Counted from the stretch's first letter, positions 16,075 to 25,294 are shown. The stretch is 34,579 bases of DNA from Acidimicrobiales bacterium (GCA_013003535.1 JABDIY010000106.1:1-34579), one strand, 5' to 3'. A program made the numbers and translations. The notes: generated by a model from the sequence alone, not told the origin.

Positions 16075-16767
16075 ATGACCACCTCCGAAGATATCGAATT
16101 CGCCTCGAACGGATCCACTGCGGCTGGTTATCTGGCCCTACCGGACGGCCCGGGGCCCGGTGTTCTGGTGATTCAGGAGTGGTGGGGGCTCAACTCGCAG
16201 ATTAAGCGCGTCGCCGACCGTTTGGCGGCGGAAGGTTTCGTGGCCCTGGCGCCAGATCTCTACCACGGCGAGTTGGCGGGGCACGATGAGATGGACAAGG
16301 CCGGCGAACTGATGAACGCCCTGCCGCCCGATCGTGCCGCCCGAGATATGAGCGGCGCCATCACCGCATTGCTGGATCGACCCGAAGTCACCGGCTCTGC
16401 CATTGGCGTGGTGGGGTTCTGCATGGGTGGAATGCTCAGCCTGATGATCAGTGCGCTGGAGGGGGACCGGGTAGCTGCGGCCGCCCCTCATTACGGCGCA
16501 CCGTTGGGCGACGGGGCACCGGACTGGTCCGGCCTCACTGCCAAGGTCCGCGGCCACTTCGCGGAAAACGACGACTTCTTCCCACCCGGGCCGGTGAAAG
16601 CGCTGGAGGACGAGCTGCAGGCCATGGGAAAAGACGTTGAATTCAAGGTCTATCCCGGCACCGGCCACGCGTTCGCCAACGAAGAAAACCCGCTGGGCAC
16701 ACACAACGCCGACGCGGCTGCCGCGGCTTGGACGCAAACATTGGAGCTGCTCCGCTCCAGCCTCTGA
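16075..16767 (+). CDS. Dienelactone hydrolase family protein
   Basis: Alpha/beta hydrolase of 230 aa, the normal length for the family. The nucleophile elbow GFCMGG places the catalytic Cys at 116. The acid is in HFAENDD (Asp 166 or 167) and the base in GTGHAF (His 198). The Glu that activates the Cys is in IQEWWGL (Glu 35). Family members open dienelactones in the chlorocatechol branch of aromatic breakdown, but many act on other esters, and no aromatic pathway genes are nearby. The frame is open 29 codons further upstream, but the ATG at 16075 gives the normal N-terminus. No Shine-Dalgarno is visible, so the message may be leaderless. It converges with the ABC exporter genes across a 37-nt gap. 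Confidence 0.9.
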   Translation: MTTSEDIEFASNGSTAAGYLALPDGPGPGVLVIQEWWGLNSQIKRVADRLAAEGFVALAPDLYHGELAGHDEMDKAGELMNALPPDRAARDMSGAITALLDRPEVTGSAIGVVGFCMGGMLSLMISALEGDRVAAAAPHYGAPLGDGAPDWSGLTAKVRGHFAENDDFFPPGPVKALEDELQAMGKDVEFKVYPGTGHAFANEENPLGTHNADAAAAAWTQTLELLRSSL

Positions 16768-16804
16768 ATTCCGCTGGGTCCATGGCGGCTGTCGCACGCC
16801 GGCC

Positions 16805-18625
16805 CTATCTCGTAGCGCCGATCCAAGCCTTGTGGAGGCCCTGGTAGATACCGGGTTCGGCCACCAGAACCGCATGGGGGCCCATCTGTACCAACCGCCC
16901 GGCGTCGAACACCATCACCGTGTCGGCCGATTCGGCGGTAGCGAGACGGTGAGCGATCGATACCAAGGTGCGCCCCTCGGAGAGCCGTCGGATCGCGGCG
17001 GTGAGTGCGGCATCGGTCTCGGGATCCACGGCGCTAGTGGCCTCGTCCAGAATCAACAAGCCGGGGTCGGCCAACGCCGCCCGAATCAGGGCAACGAGCT
17101 GTCGTTCGCCCACGGAGAGATTGCCGCCCCGCTCCCCCACCTCGGTGGCCAATCCTTGGGGCAACTTGGCCACCCACCAGTCCAGTTTCAGAAGGCGGAT
17201 CGCGGCAGCGATGTCGGCATCGGTTGCGCCAGGCCGACCGAAGCGAAGGTTCTCCTTTATCGAAGTGTCGAACAGAAAGCCGTCCTGGGGGACCATCCGC
17301 ACGGTGTCATGCCGAGATTCGGGCGACAATTCCCGGAGCTCGATGCCGTTGAGACGGATTGAACCCGCCTGCGGATCGGCCAGGCGGCACAGCAGTTTGG
17401 CGAAGGTGGTTTTGCCGGATCCCGTCTCGCCCACGATCGCAACATTGCTGCCCGCCGGTATGTGGACCGTGACATCCCGTAGCACCACGGGACCCACCCG
17501 GTAGGAGAATTCGAGGCCTTCGACATCCACACGAACGGGCCCCGGGTCTGCGGTCGATCCGGTGGTCGGCTCGGGTACGTCGGTCTCCGAGTCGATCAGG
17601 TGCAGGATTTTCCGCCAGGCCGACACCGCTCCCTGCGTTTGGTCGAGCGTCTCGCCGAGGCGGGCGATGGGGCTGGAGAGCAGCGTGATCACGAAGAGCG
17701 ATGCTGCCAGTTCACCCACCTCCAGGCTCAGGGCGTCCCGGTAACGGATCCCCAGTACGAGCACGAGGGCGAACGCCATGACAGCTAGGAGGTCGGTGAT
17801 CACGAAGGTCATGGCCACGTAACGATTGGTGCGAATCTTGGTGCTGTATCGAAGGTCGATACTGTCGCTCAACTGGTTGGACATGCGCTGCTGGGCCCCA
17901 TAAGCCCTGATCACGGCGGCCCCGGTGACCGCCTCGCTGAATGTGCTCAGCATGGTCCCCACCGCGGTGCGGTGGTCATCGTTGGCGGCGAGCTGGCGGC
18001 GCTGGACCGTCCGGATCAGTGGAAGCGCAGGGATGAAACTCACGATCACGATCAGGGTCAGCGGCCAAGAGTAGAAGGCCAGCAGCCCGAAAAACCCCAT
18101 GATCAGAATCGGTTCGGTGACCCAGGCGAAGAACCCCCAGTTCACAAAGAGTGCCAAGGCCTCGACGTCGGCGGTCACCCGGGCCAGCAAGATTCCTTTG
18201 CGGGTCTCATTGTGGTCCGCCACCGACAACTCGTGGACCTTGGCGAATGCGCTGGTCCGAAGATGGAAGAGGGTTTCCTCGGCTCGATGAACAAGTCGGC
18301 GTTGGGTGAGCCAGCTAGCGACTCCCGATGCCAGCACGATCGTTATGGCCAGGATCACCTGCCCCGTGACTGCGCCAACGTCGATCAGTTCCGGATCGGC
18401 CAAGCCACCAACATCGATAGCCCGCTGAATAAGAACGGGAATCACCAGGCGACCCAAGGCCACCGACAGTCCCATGGACGCGGTGATCCACAGCCCTCGG
18501 CGTAGCGCCGGCGATGCGGCCATCCCTCGACGAACCACGCTGATGGCACCCTCGGATTCATCTGGTTCGTAAGGACTGCGGGCCGCTTCCTCCTCCAGGG
18601 GCAGGTCTGGTGCCAAGGCGGTCAT
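16805..18625 (-). CDS. Heterodimeric ABC exporter subunit with catalytic Walker B Glu
   Basis: Half-size ABC exporter of 606 aa: a six-helix transmembrane domain (about residues 45-340) and an ATPase domain. Walker A GETGSGKTT is around 398-406. The signature is non-canonical, LSVGE (about 502) instead of LSGGQ. Walker B LLILDEATS keeps the catalytic Glu, and the switch His is present in IAHRLAT. In heterodimeric exporters such as TM287/288 this is the pattern of the subunit providing the active Walker B site. Its start overlaps the stop of the partner gene by 4 nt. The substrate is unknown; drug, lipid or peptide export are all possible. Confidence 0.9.
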   Translation of the reverse strand: MTALAPDLPLEEEAARSPYEPDESEGAISVVRRGMAASPALRRGLWITASMGLSVALGRLVIPVLIQRAIDVGGLADPELIDVGAVTGQVILAITIVLASGVASWLTQRRLVHRAEETLFHLRTSAFAKVHELSVADHNETRKGILLARVTADVEALALFVNWGFFAWVTEPILIMGFFGLLAFYSWPLTLIVIVSFIPALPLIRTVQRRQLAANDDHRTAVGTMLSTFSEAVTGAAVIRAYGAQQRMSNQLSDSIDLRYSTKIRTNRYVAMTFVITDLLAVMAFALVLVLGIRYRDALSLEVGELAASLFVITLLSSPIARLGETLDQTQGAVSAWRKILHLIDSETDVPEPTTGSTADPGPVRVDVEGLEFSYRVGPVVLRDVTVHIPAGSNVAIVGETGSGKTTFAKLLCRLADPQAGSIRLNGIELRELSPESRHDTVRMVPQDGFLFDTSIKENLRFGRPGATDADIAAAIRLLKLDWWVAKLPQGLATEVGERGGNLSVGERQLVALIRAALADPGLLILDEATSAVDPETDAALTAAIRRLSEGRTLVSIAHRLATAESADTVMVFDAGRLVQMGPHAVLVAEPGIYQGLHKAWIGATR

Positions 18626-20523
18626 GTCGACAGCTCCTCGTACGCTTCGACCAACGCCTGATAGCCCGGGTGCGCAAGGAGCTCAGCGTGAGTGCCATCG
18701 GCGACCACCCGACCGCCGTCGAGATACACCACCCGGTCAGCGAGCTGAATGGTGGAGAGCCGCTGCGCCACTATCACGGCGGTGATACTCATCTGGGTGC
18801 GAAGAGCATCCAAGATTTGCTGCTCGATCACGGGGTCCACGGCGCTGGTTGCATCATCCAAGATGATGAGATCGGGCTGCCGATAAAGGGCTCTGGCCAA
18901 GGCGATGCGCTGGCGCTGACCACCGGAGAGCGTGACGCCGCGCTCGCCGACCACTGTTTTGAATCCCTCCGGCAGTTCGCCAACGAACTTGTCTGCAGAA
19001 GCCATTTCGGCGGCTCGTCGAACAGCCACCGGATCGGGGTTTGCCAACGCGATGTTCTCGGTAATTGAATCCGCGAAAAGGAAGGATTCCTGGAAGACCA
19101 GAGCGATCTGGTTTGCTCGCTCCGCATCAGTGAGGGCGGTGGGCGGCTGACCTTTGAATGACACAGTCCCCGTGGTTGGTTCCACCAGCCCGGCGAGCAA
19201 TGAACACAGCGTTGACTTTCCGGCCCCGGTACTCCCCACCAGTGCCACCACCTCGCCGGAGCGCACTTCGAAGGAGACATCGGCGAGCGTGGCAACCGCA
19301 GGAGCGGTGGACACGGAGCGGACAACCGCCGTTCCCGAGAGGAGTGCCTCGTCATCGTCCAGGCGTTCCGCCGACGGGTACGTGTACCCCACGGAATCCA
19401 CCCGAAGCAGCGGCGTGTCATCGGGCGGCGAGACAGACACGAACGATCTCACGTTCGGCTCGGGTAGGGGTTCGCGCCAAATCGTTTGGAGGCGCCGGTG
19501 GGACACCACCGATCGGGGAATCATCTCGAGGAAGTAGCCGAACACCGCCATCGGAACGGCGAGCAGCGTGAAGAGCGACGCCACCTGTACGAGGTCGCCC
19601 GAGGTCATGGCACCGGCTTGAATCCGGTAGGCCCCGATGAGGACCACGATGGCGATGCCCAGGTTGGGAAGCGACTGGAGGACCGCTTCGAAGACGGCCC
19701 GGATATTGCCTACCTGGATCCGGTTGTCCCGCAGTCCGGCGCTGGCGGTGTCGAATCGCTCGCTCTCCTCGTCTGCCCGCCCCAGCGTCTTGACGATGAG
19801 GGCGCCGTCGAAACTCTCGTGCGCAATACTGCTCACCCGACCGACGCCGGCTTGCACCAGCGCCGTTGGGCGCTCCACCCGAGAGGTGTAGATCTTGTTG
19901 ATCCCGTACATCGCCGGGAAGATCAGCAACGCCACCGCCGCGATGAGCGGGTCGACCGCAAAAAGGGACAGAGCGGAGAACACCATGAGGAAGATGACAC
20001 CCAAGCTGAACGGGACGGCATCCAGCACGCCCGTTGCCATGATCGTGTCGTTGTCAGCGTGAGCGAGCAGGCGGCCGGACATCGCCCGCTGATGGAATTC
20101 AAGCGGGAGACCGAGGTAATAGCGACCCAGGCGTTCCCGCAAGCTGCGCTCCACGCGCTGGGTTGTCATTGCGGCGAAGTAGCGACGCATCACGTTGCCA
20201 GCGAGGCGCAGTATCGCAACTGCGAGGACGCCGGCGATACCCAACAGGATCTGAGCTGCACCGATGGTGGAACTGTCGGCGAATGCCGGAATCACTACGT
20301 CATCCACAACCGATCCCACCACGATCGTGGAGCCAACGATCCCGAGCGCGGTGAGCAATGCACCGAACACCGCTACCGCCGCCGTGAGCGGGTGCATCCG
20401 ATACATGCGGTAGACCAGGCGCAGACCGAGACCCAGCATGGACTGGTTCGGTCGGTCGAGAGGGACATCCACTTCAATCACGGTAGCCCGGGCCCACCGG
20501 TCCACCGGAGGGATTTCGGACAC
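18622..20523 (-). CDS. Heterodimeric ABC exporter subunit with degenerate ATP site
   Basis: Half-size exporter of 633 aa from the preferred GTG, with a six-helix membrane domain and an ATPase domain. Walker A GSTGAGKST is near residue 429 and the signature is canonical (LSGGQRQR, near 531). Walker B reads LIILDDATS, so the catalytic Glu is Asp, and the switch His is replaced by Gln (VAQRLST). This complements the partner gene exactly. Between the aromatic A-loop (YTYPSAERL) and the LADVSFEV strand there is an extra segment of about 25 residues, rich in Asp, Ser and Val. GTG 20523 has AAGGTGG at 20528-20534 as ribosome binding site; a TTG at 20574 would add 17 residues with no such support. 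Confidence 0.88.
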   Translation of the reverse strand: MSEIPPVDRWARATVIEVDVPLDRPNQSMLGLGLRLVYRMYRMHPLTAAVAVFGALLTALGIVGSTIVVGSVVDDVVIPAFADSSTIGAAQILLGIAGVLAVAILRLAGNVMRRYFAAMTTQRVERSLRERLGRYYLGLPLEFHQRAMSGRLLAHADNDTIMATGVLDAVPFSLGVIFLMVFSALSLFAVDPLIAAVALLIFPAMYGINKIYTSRVERPTALVQAGVGRVSSIAHESFDGALIVKTLGRADEESERFDTASAGLRDNRIQVGNIRAVFEAVLQSLPNLGIAIVVLIGAYRIQAGAMTSGDLVQVASLFTLLAVPMAVFGYFLEMIPRSVVSHRRLQTIWREPLPEPNVRSFVSVSPPDDTPLLRVDSVGYTYPSAERLDDDEALLSGTAVVRSVSTAPAVATLADVSFEVRSGEVVALVGSTGAGKSTLCSLLAGLVEPTTGTVSFKGQPPTALTDAERANQIALVFQESFLFADSITENIALANPDPVAVRRAAEMASADKFVGELPEGFKTVVGERGVTLSGGQRQRIALARALYRQPDLIILDDATSAVDPVIEQQILDALRTQMSITAVIVAQRLSTIQLADRVVYLDGGRVVADGTHAELLAHPGYQALVEAYEELST

Positions 20524-20650
20524 CCCGCCACCTTGACGGCGCCCGCCCGGGTCGCGCGCTCGGCGGAAGGACAACCACCCTTTGTTATAGGTGAGAACAC
20601 ATCCCCATCGGGGTGCTGGTCGCCGACGATATGAGGATAGGTTGCACCAA

Positions 20651-22180
20651 ATGCGTGCCCTGCTTTCGGTCTATGACAAGACAGGAATTGTCGAACTGGC
20701 GGCAGTCCTCCACTCGCTCGGGGTGGATTTGGTCTCCTCGGGCGGAACCGCAACCGTCATTGCCGACGCCGGTATCCCGGTTACCGACGTTGCCGACTTC
20801 ACCGGCATGAAACCAATGCTGGGCCACCGGGTGGTCACTCTCCATCCCTACGTACACGGTGGACTCTTGGCCGACCGACGAGACCCGTCGCACCTCACCG
20901 ATCTCGAGAACCACGGCATCGAATTCATCGACATCGTGGTTGGCAACCTCTATCCCTTCAACTCCGATCCCAGCATCGAACTGATCGATATCGGCGGTCC
21001 GGCCATGATTCGAGCGGGAGCGAAGAACCATGCATTCGTCACCGTGCTGGTTGACCCAAATGATTACCCGGTCGTGATCGAAGAACTCCGTGAGAAGGGC
21101 GAGACCAAGGCCGCCACTCGCCGTCGATTGGCTCGCAAAGCGTTCGCCCACACCGCCGTGTACGACGCCAGCATCGTTCAGTGGCTGGATGACCAAACGC
21201 TAACCGTGATGGAAGGTGAGGAGACCAAACCGCTTCCCGATCTCGTGCCGATCGGGTTGGAAAAAGTCACCGATCTTCGGTACGGCGAAAATCCCCATCA
21301 GCGAGGTGGTCGCTACCGTGTCAACGGCCAGCCGTCGTGGTGGGATTCAGTGAAACAGCACAGCGGCGTCGGGCTTTCCTATCTCAACATCTTCGATGCC
21401 GATGCGGCATGGTCGCTGGCCCACGCCATGGGGGGTGACGAGCCCGCCGTCGCCATCATCAAACACGGCAACCCCTGCGGCTACGCCGTAGCCGGCACAT
21501 TGGCAGAGGCCTATGAACAAGCCTTCGCCTGCGATCCTCGTTCGGCGTTCGGCGGAATCGTGGCGCTCAACCAGCCGATCGACGCTGCAACAGTCACAGC
21601 CATGGAGACGGCGGCCCAGGCTGACGTGGTCATCGCCCCCGGCTATGACGAGGGTGTCGTCGACCGCCTCATCGAAAAGCGAAAGAACACCCGCCTTCTC
21701 GAAGCAAGCGTCAGCAGCACGTATGAATTCCATGTCCGGCAACTCTCGGACTCGTTCCTGGTGCAAGACCACGCTCGTTTCGTCACCGCCCCCGACGAAT
21801 GGAAGGTCGTCACCAAACGTCAACCCAGTCCCTCCGAGCTGGTGGACGCAGTGATCGCATGGCGCGTGGCGGCCGCAGTCTCCTCAAACGCCATCGTCAT
21901 GGTGAAGGACCGCACAGCCTACGGGATCGGCGCTGGTCAGCAGAACCGGGTGGAATCCTCGATGCTGGCAGCAGCCAAGGCCGACGGTCGAGCAAAGGGC
22001 GGCGCTTGCGCATCCGATGCCTTCTTCCCCTTTCGCGATGGCATCGACGCTGCCGCCGACGCGGGGGTGGTCATCGTGGTGCAACCGGGCGGATCGGTGA
22101 AAGATGACGAAGTAATCGAAGCAGCAAACGAACGAGGCGTCACAATGATCTTCACCGGCGAACGCCAATTCCGTCACTGA
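20651..22180 (+). CDS. purH: Bifunctional AICAR transformylase/IMP cyclohydrolase
   Basis: Last two steps of purine synthesis: formylation of AICAR with 10-formyl-THF and ring closure to IMP; 509 aa. The N-terminal MGS-like cyclohydrolase domain (1-140) has SSGGTA, NLYPF (Tyr 101), IDIGGPAMIRAGAKNH (Asp 113, Lys 125). The transformylase domain has LRYGENPHQ, IKHGNPCG (Lys 271, His 272), SAFGGIVA, KDRTAYGIGAGQQ and the C-terminal FTGERQFRH. In the cyclohydrolase motif normally GRVKTLHP, this protein has HRVVTLHP, so the usual Lys is Val 62. The ATG at 20651 gives the normal start MRALLSVYDKTG; the 20 codons open upstream are basic and unlike the family. It is divergent from the exporter genes (127-nt gap). 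Confidence 0.96.
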   Translation: MRALLSVYDKTGIVELAAVLHSLGVDLVSSGGTATVIADAGIPVTDVADFTGMKPMLGHRVVTLHPYVHGGLLADRRDPSHLTDLENHGIEFIDIVVGNLYPFNSDPSIELIDIGGPAMIRAGAKNHAFVTVLVDPNDYPVVIEELREKGETKAATRRRLARKAFAHTAVYDASIVQWLDDQTLTVMEGEETKPLPDLVPIGLEKVTDLRYGENPHQRGGRYRVNGQPSWWDSVKQHSGVGLSYLNIFDADAAWSLAHAMGGDEPAVAIIKHGNPCGYAVAGTLAEAYEQAFACDPRSAFGGIVALNQPIDAATVTAMETAAQADVVIAPGYDEGVVDRLIEKRKNTRLLEASVSSTYEFHVRQLSDSFLVQDHARFVTAPDEWKVVTKRQPSPSELVDAVIAWRVAAAVSSNAIVMVKDRTAYGIGAGQQNRVESSMLAAAKADGRAKGGACASDAFFPFRDGIDAAADAGVVIVVQPGGSVKDDEVIEAANERGVTMIFTGERQFRH

Positions 22181-22220
22181 CCCCCTTTGGGGCCGTGATC
22201 GGTGGGAGACTAGGAGATCT

Positions 22221-23222
22221 ATGCAGAGGAGAGAGACGCGGAGTTCATTTCGCCCCCGCGCCCTGTCGGTAGTGGCGGCGCTCGGCCTGGCTGCGTCGGC
22301 TTGCGCCAGCGATGACCGACCGTTCCTCCTCCCCGCCGACGTGGTTCAAGCCGCTCCCGCAACCACGTCCACCATCCCTCCTCCGTCTACCACGCTGGAC
22401 CCCGGCACGCCCTTGGCTCTTCTCACCCCAACCGGTGTGGTGGTCCCCATCCTGGACATCACCCCAACCGCCTACCTGGTGCAGAGTCCCTGCCAGGCGG
22501 AGGTGGAGATCGTCTACGGAACCCCGATCTACCAGGTGGATATCGTGCTTGATCCCGGCCACGGTGGAGAAGTGGAGACTGGCGCCGTAGGCCCAAACGG
22601 TCTAACCGAGAAAGACCTGAACCTCCGCCTGGCAAAGTTGGCGGCTCGAAAGCTGGAGGCTCGTGGCATCTCGGTCGCCCTCACTCGCACCGCCGATTAT
22701 CGCCTCCCGATCCAGACCCGCTCGCAGATCGCTGACACGCTGAAGGCGCAAGCACTCATCTCCATCCATCACAACGCCCCAGTGTTAACTGCCAGCAGCG
22801 AACCGGGTAGCGAGGTTTTCTACCAGTCGCGATCGCTCCAGTCGGCCCGGCTGGGTGGGCTGGTTCAGGAGGAGATCCTGGACGCCCTGCGTCAATTCGA
22901 CGGCATCAACTGGGTCGCGGCCCGCGATGCCGGGGTGGTGGCGGTGCTCAAACCCGACGGGACCGAGTCCTACGGCATGATCCGACGGCCCGACACCCCG
23001 GCTGTCCTGGCTGAGTTCGGCTATATCGCCAACCAATCCGAAGCCGACCTTTTCGACACGCCCGAATATCTCGATGCCGCCGCCGAAGCCATAACCGCGG
23101 CGGCCGAACGTTACCTCACCACGGACGACACCGGGGTGGCCCCCAACCCGGTGAACCGGACGTTCACGCCAACCGGTGGCACCGGCGGCGTTGACAACTG
23201 TGAGGACCCGGCGCTCGAATAA
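22221..23222 (+). CDS. N-acetylmuramoyl-L-alanine amidase (Amidase_3) lipoprotein
   Basis: Cell-wall hydrolase of 333 aa cleaving the amide between MurNAc and the stem peptide. Residues 1-27 form a signal peptide ending LAASA-C28, a lipoprotein-type cleavage site. A Thr/Pro-rich linker (about 44-62) and a small beta region precede the catalytic domain (about 105-295). Zinc ligands are visible as H114 (DPGHGG), E130 (GLTEKDLN) and a His of SIHHN (183-184); the catalytic Glu is E265 in LAEFGYIAN. The AGGAG at 22212-22216 supports the ATG. An insertion with SRSLQSARLGGLVQEE and a Cys-containing C-terminus are variable parts of the family. It lies 40 nt after purH and may be cotranscribed or have its own promoter. 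Confidence 0.92.
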   Translation: MQRRETRSSFRPRALSVVAALGLAASACASDDRPFLLPADVVQAAPATTSTIPPPSTTLDPGTPLALLTPTGVVVPILDITPTAYLVQSPCQAEVEIVYGTPIYQVDIVLDPGHGGEVETGAVGPNGLTEKDLNLRLAKLAARKLEARGISVALTRTADYRLPIQTRSQIADTLKAQALISIHHNAPVLTASSEPGSEVFYQSRSLQSARLGGLVQEEILDALRQFDGINWVAARDAGVVAVLKPDGTESYGMIRRPDTPAVLAEFGYIANQSEADLFDTPEYLDAAAEAITAAAERYLTTDDTGVAPNPVNRTFTPTGGTGGVDNCEDPALE

Positions 23223-23243
23223 CGGCAAACAAACTGGCGCGGT

Positions 23244-24338
23244 CTAGGCGGGGAGGGTCTCACGGAGCCAATCGGCCATGAGTGGATCGGTCAACTCCAA
23301 AGGACCGCCGTCGCGTTTTCGAAGATGCCCATGGTCGAGAAGCGAATCTCGGGCATGCTGGGCACTGCCGCTGGCGAGGTCCAATAGAACTGCCGCCGAG
23401 CCAAAGATGCTTCCGCCCGATGCCACGATGCGCAAAACCGCTCGCTCCGGACCCCGAAACGAGGAAAAGAGCCGTTCCAGTCCGCCGGCCACTTCACTTC
23501 GGACGCTCGTGACGGCTCGTTCCCACGTTGGAGTAGTGGCGTCTTCACCGGGTTCTGTGAGGCGCCAAACCATATCGGCCATCTGCATCGAGCGTTGCGG
23601 ATGGCCACCGGTCAAGGCGAAGATGCGCGACGGAATGTCGCCGCTGCGCCGACCCGTTCGTTCGAATCCGGTAGTCACGATTTCTTCCACCTCCATCGCC
23701 GAGAACGGCTCGATATGTATGAGTTCGGCCTGGCTATAGAACGGCTGGTTCTGGTCGGTGAACATGCCGAGCATCATCGATGGCTCCGAGCCGGCAAAGA
23801 CCAGACCGATCTCCTGATAGTGGTTTTGAAGATGGGTTCGGAGTAGACCGGGGGCACCATCGACCGAGGCGAGGCTGGAGAACTCATCGAAGATCAACAC
23901 CAGCGGGCTGCGCTTCGAGAGTTCGATCAGAGCTTGCAGTTGGCCGTGCACCACAGCGCTCGGATCGGGACGTTGTGCGCTCGGACCGGTGAGATTCAAT
24001 CTGACGAGGCCGAGATTGAGATTGGCGCCTATCGCGACCTTGCGGAGGGTCGCGCCAACCTCGGAACCAACGTCTGTCATTCCGTCATCGAGCCGGATCG
24101 CCAGATCGGCCATTGATTGCACCTCGTACAGGTCGAACCACAGCACCGTGCCGCCACCCGCGCCCAGGTCTGCGGCCACCCGCCGAAGGAGGCTCGTTTT
24201 CCCATACCGCCGGGGACCCAAGAGCGCCGTCACCCGCCGGGCAGAAATTCGGGCGGTCAGATCGGCGATCAGTTCATGGCGGCCCTCTACTTGGTCAGCA
24301 CGGAGCGGTCCAAAAAAGGGAAACGGGCTCACTTCCAT
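23244..24338 (-). CDS. Stand-alone STAND/archaeal-type P-loop ATPase
   Basis: 364-aa ATPase of the PF01637/AAA type. Walker A reads LGPRRYGKTS (about residues 40-49), Walker B LVLIFDEF, a sensor-like FAGSEPSMM follows, and a lid region contains RIFALTGGHPQ. The C-terminal 90 residues look like a winged-helix domain (RAVLRIVASGGSIFGSAA, then LLDHGHLRKRDGGPLELTDPLMADWL). The GPRRYGKTSLL and ALTGGHPQ phrases are hallmarks of the family. The cellular role is unknown; relatives occur next to toxins, regulators or alone. It lies 65 nt downstream of sucD on the same strand, with its own possible promoter in that gap, and converges with the amidase gene. No obvious partner is adjacent. Confidence 0.8.
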   Translation of the reverse strand: MEVSPFPFFGPLRADQVEGRHELIADLTARISARRVTALLGPRRYGKTSLLRRVAADLGAGGGTVLWFDLYEVQSMADLAIRLDDGMTDVGSEVGATLRKVAIGANLNLGLVRLNLTGPSAQRPDPSAVVHGQLQALIELSKRSPLVLIFDEFSSLASVDGAPGLLRTHLQNHYQEIGLVFAGSEPSMMLGMFTDQNQPFYSQAELIHIEPFSAMEVEEIVTTGFERTGRRSGDIPSRIFALTGGHPQRSMQMADMVWRLTEPGEDATTPTWERAVTSVRSEVAGGLERLFSSFRGPERAVLRIVASGGSIFGSAAVLLDLASGSAQHARDSLLDHGHLRKRDGGPLELTDPLMADWLRETLPA

Positions 24339-24344
24339 CCCATG

Positions 24345-24362
24345 ATGGTACCATGAATTGTA
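24345..24362 (-). promoter_or_regulatory. Candidate promoter and dyad of the ATPase gene
   Basis: On the minus strand TACAAT (24362-24357) is a good -10 match 18 nt before the ATG, which would give a very short leader. The palindrome ATGGTACCAT (24345-24354) overlaps the expected start of transcription. No TTGACA-like -35 is seen at the right distance. Confidence 0.3.
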
Positions 24363-24403
24363 CCTTTTCCCTGCGATTCAGTGTAGCATCCGCGGGAGCG
24401 GGC

Positions 24404-25294
24404 CTAGGCGGAGAGTTCCGCCACAATCTGAGCCATCAGTTCCCCGGCCTCGGTGGGGTTCTGCCCAACTCGCACCCCGGCGTCGTGAAGAGCTTCCATT
24501 TTGGCCTTGGCCGTGCCCTTACCGCCGGACACAATGGCACCGGCATGGCCCATCTTCTTTCCCGGTGGAGCGGTAACGCCGGCGATGTAGGAGCTGACGG
24601 GTTTGGTCATGCTGTTCTTGATGAACTCGGCCGCTTCCTCTTCGGCCGAGCCACCGATCTCGCCGATCATCATGATCGCCTTGGTGTCGGGGTCGGCTTC
24701 AAAGGCCTGAAGACAGTCGATGTAGCTGGTGCCCGGCACCGGATCACCGCCGATACCAACACAGGTGGTGACGCCGATGTCCTTTTGCTTCAGCTCATAG
24801 AGCGCCTGGTAGGTGAGCGTGCCAGACCGGCTCACGATGCCAACCGGTCCCCCCGCTTTGGCGATGTGGCCAGCGGTGATGCCGATGTTGGCTTTCCCGG
24901 GGCTGATAATGCCAGGGCAGTTGGGGCCCAGCAGCCGGGTGTTCGGGAAGTCTCGCTTGAGAACGTTGTAGAAGTACGCCTCGTCATGAGCGGGGACGCC
25001 TTCGGTAATGCAGACCACAAGCTCCATGCCGGCTTCGGCAGCCTCCAGAACCGCTGATTGCACGCCGGCCGCCGGAATGAAGACGCAAGTGGCGGTAGCA
25101 CCAGTTGCTTCTGCCGCCTCCTTCACCGTGGTGAAGATCGGTATGCCATCGACGTCGGTGCCGCCCTTCTTGGGATGGGTTCCGGCAACAACCTGGGTTC
25201 CGTACTCACGGTTGAGGAGGCCGTAGTAGCGACCCGTGGAGCCGGTGAGGCCTTGGTAGATGACCTTGGTGTTCTCGTCTACGAAGATGCTCAT
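24404..25294 (-). CDS. sucD: Succinyl-CoA synthetase alpha subunit
   Basis: Alpha subunit (296 aa) of the enzyme converting succinyl-CoA, phosphate and NDP to succinate, CoA and NTP in the TCA cycle. The CoA-binding Rossmann part begins GLTGSTGRYYGLLNREYG, followed by VAGTHPKKGG. The stretch LLGPNCPGIISPG and the phosphorylated histidine (H250 in KKMGHAGAIVSGGKGTA) are intact. Somewhat unusual is GSTGRYYGLLNREYG, where many SucD have GKQGTFHAEQM; the motif still keeps the glycines. The ATG follows the sucC stop with no gap (TAAATG), so the two subunits are translationally coupled. Confidence 0.96.
   Translation of the reverse strand: MSIFVDENTKVIYQGLTGSTGRYYGLLNREYGTQVVAGTHPKKGGTDVDGIPIFTTVKEAAEATGATATCVFIPAAGVQSAVLEAAEAGMELVVCITEGVPAHDEAYFYNVLKRDFPNTRLLGPNCPGIISPGKANIGITAGHIAKAGGPVGIVSRSGTLTYQALYELKQKDIGVTTCVGIGGDPVPGTSYIDCLQAFEADPDTKAIMMIGEIGGSAEEEAAEFIKNSMTKPVSSYIAGVTAPPGKKMGHAGAIVSGGKGTAKAKMEALHDAGVRVGQNPTEAGELMAQIVAELSA

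Noticed and set aside
22181-22192. Small dyad CCCC-(C)TTT-GGGG after purH as terminator
   Set aside because: Four-bp stem and no U-tract; too weak to call.
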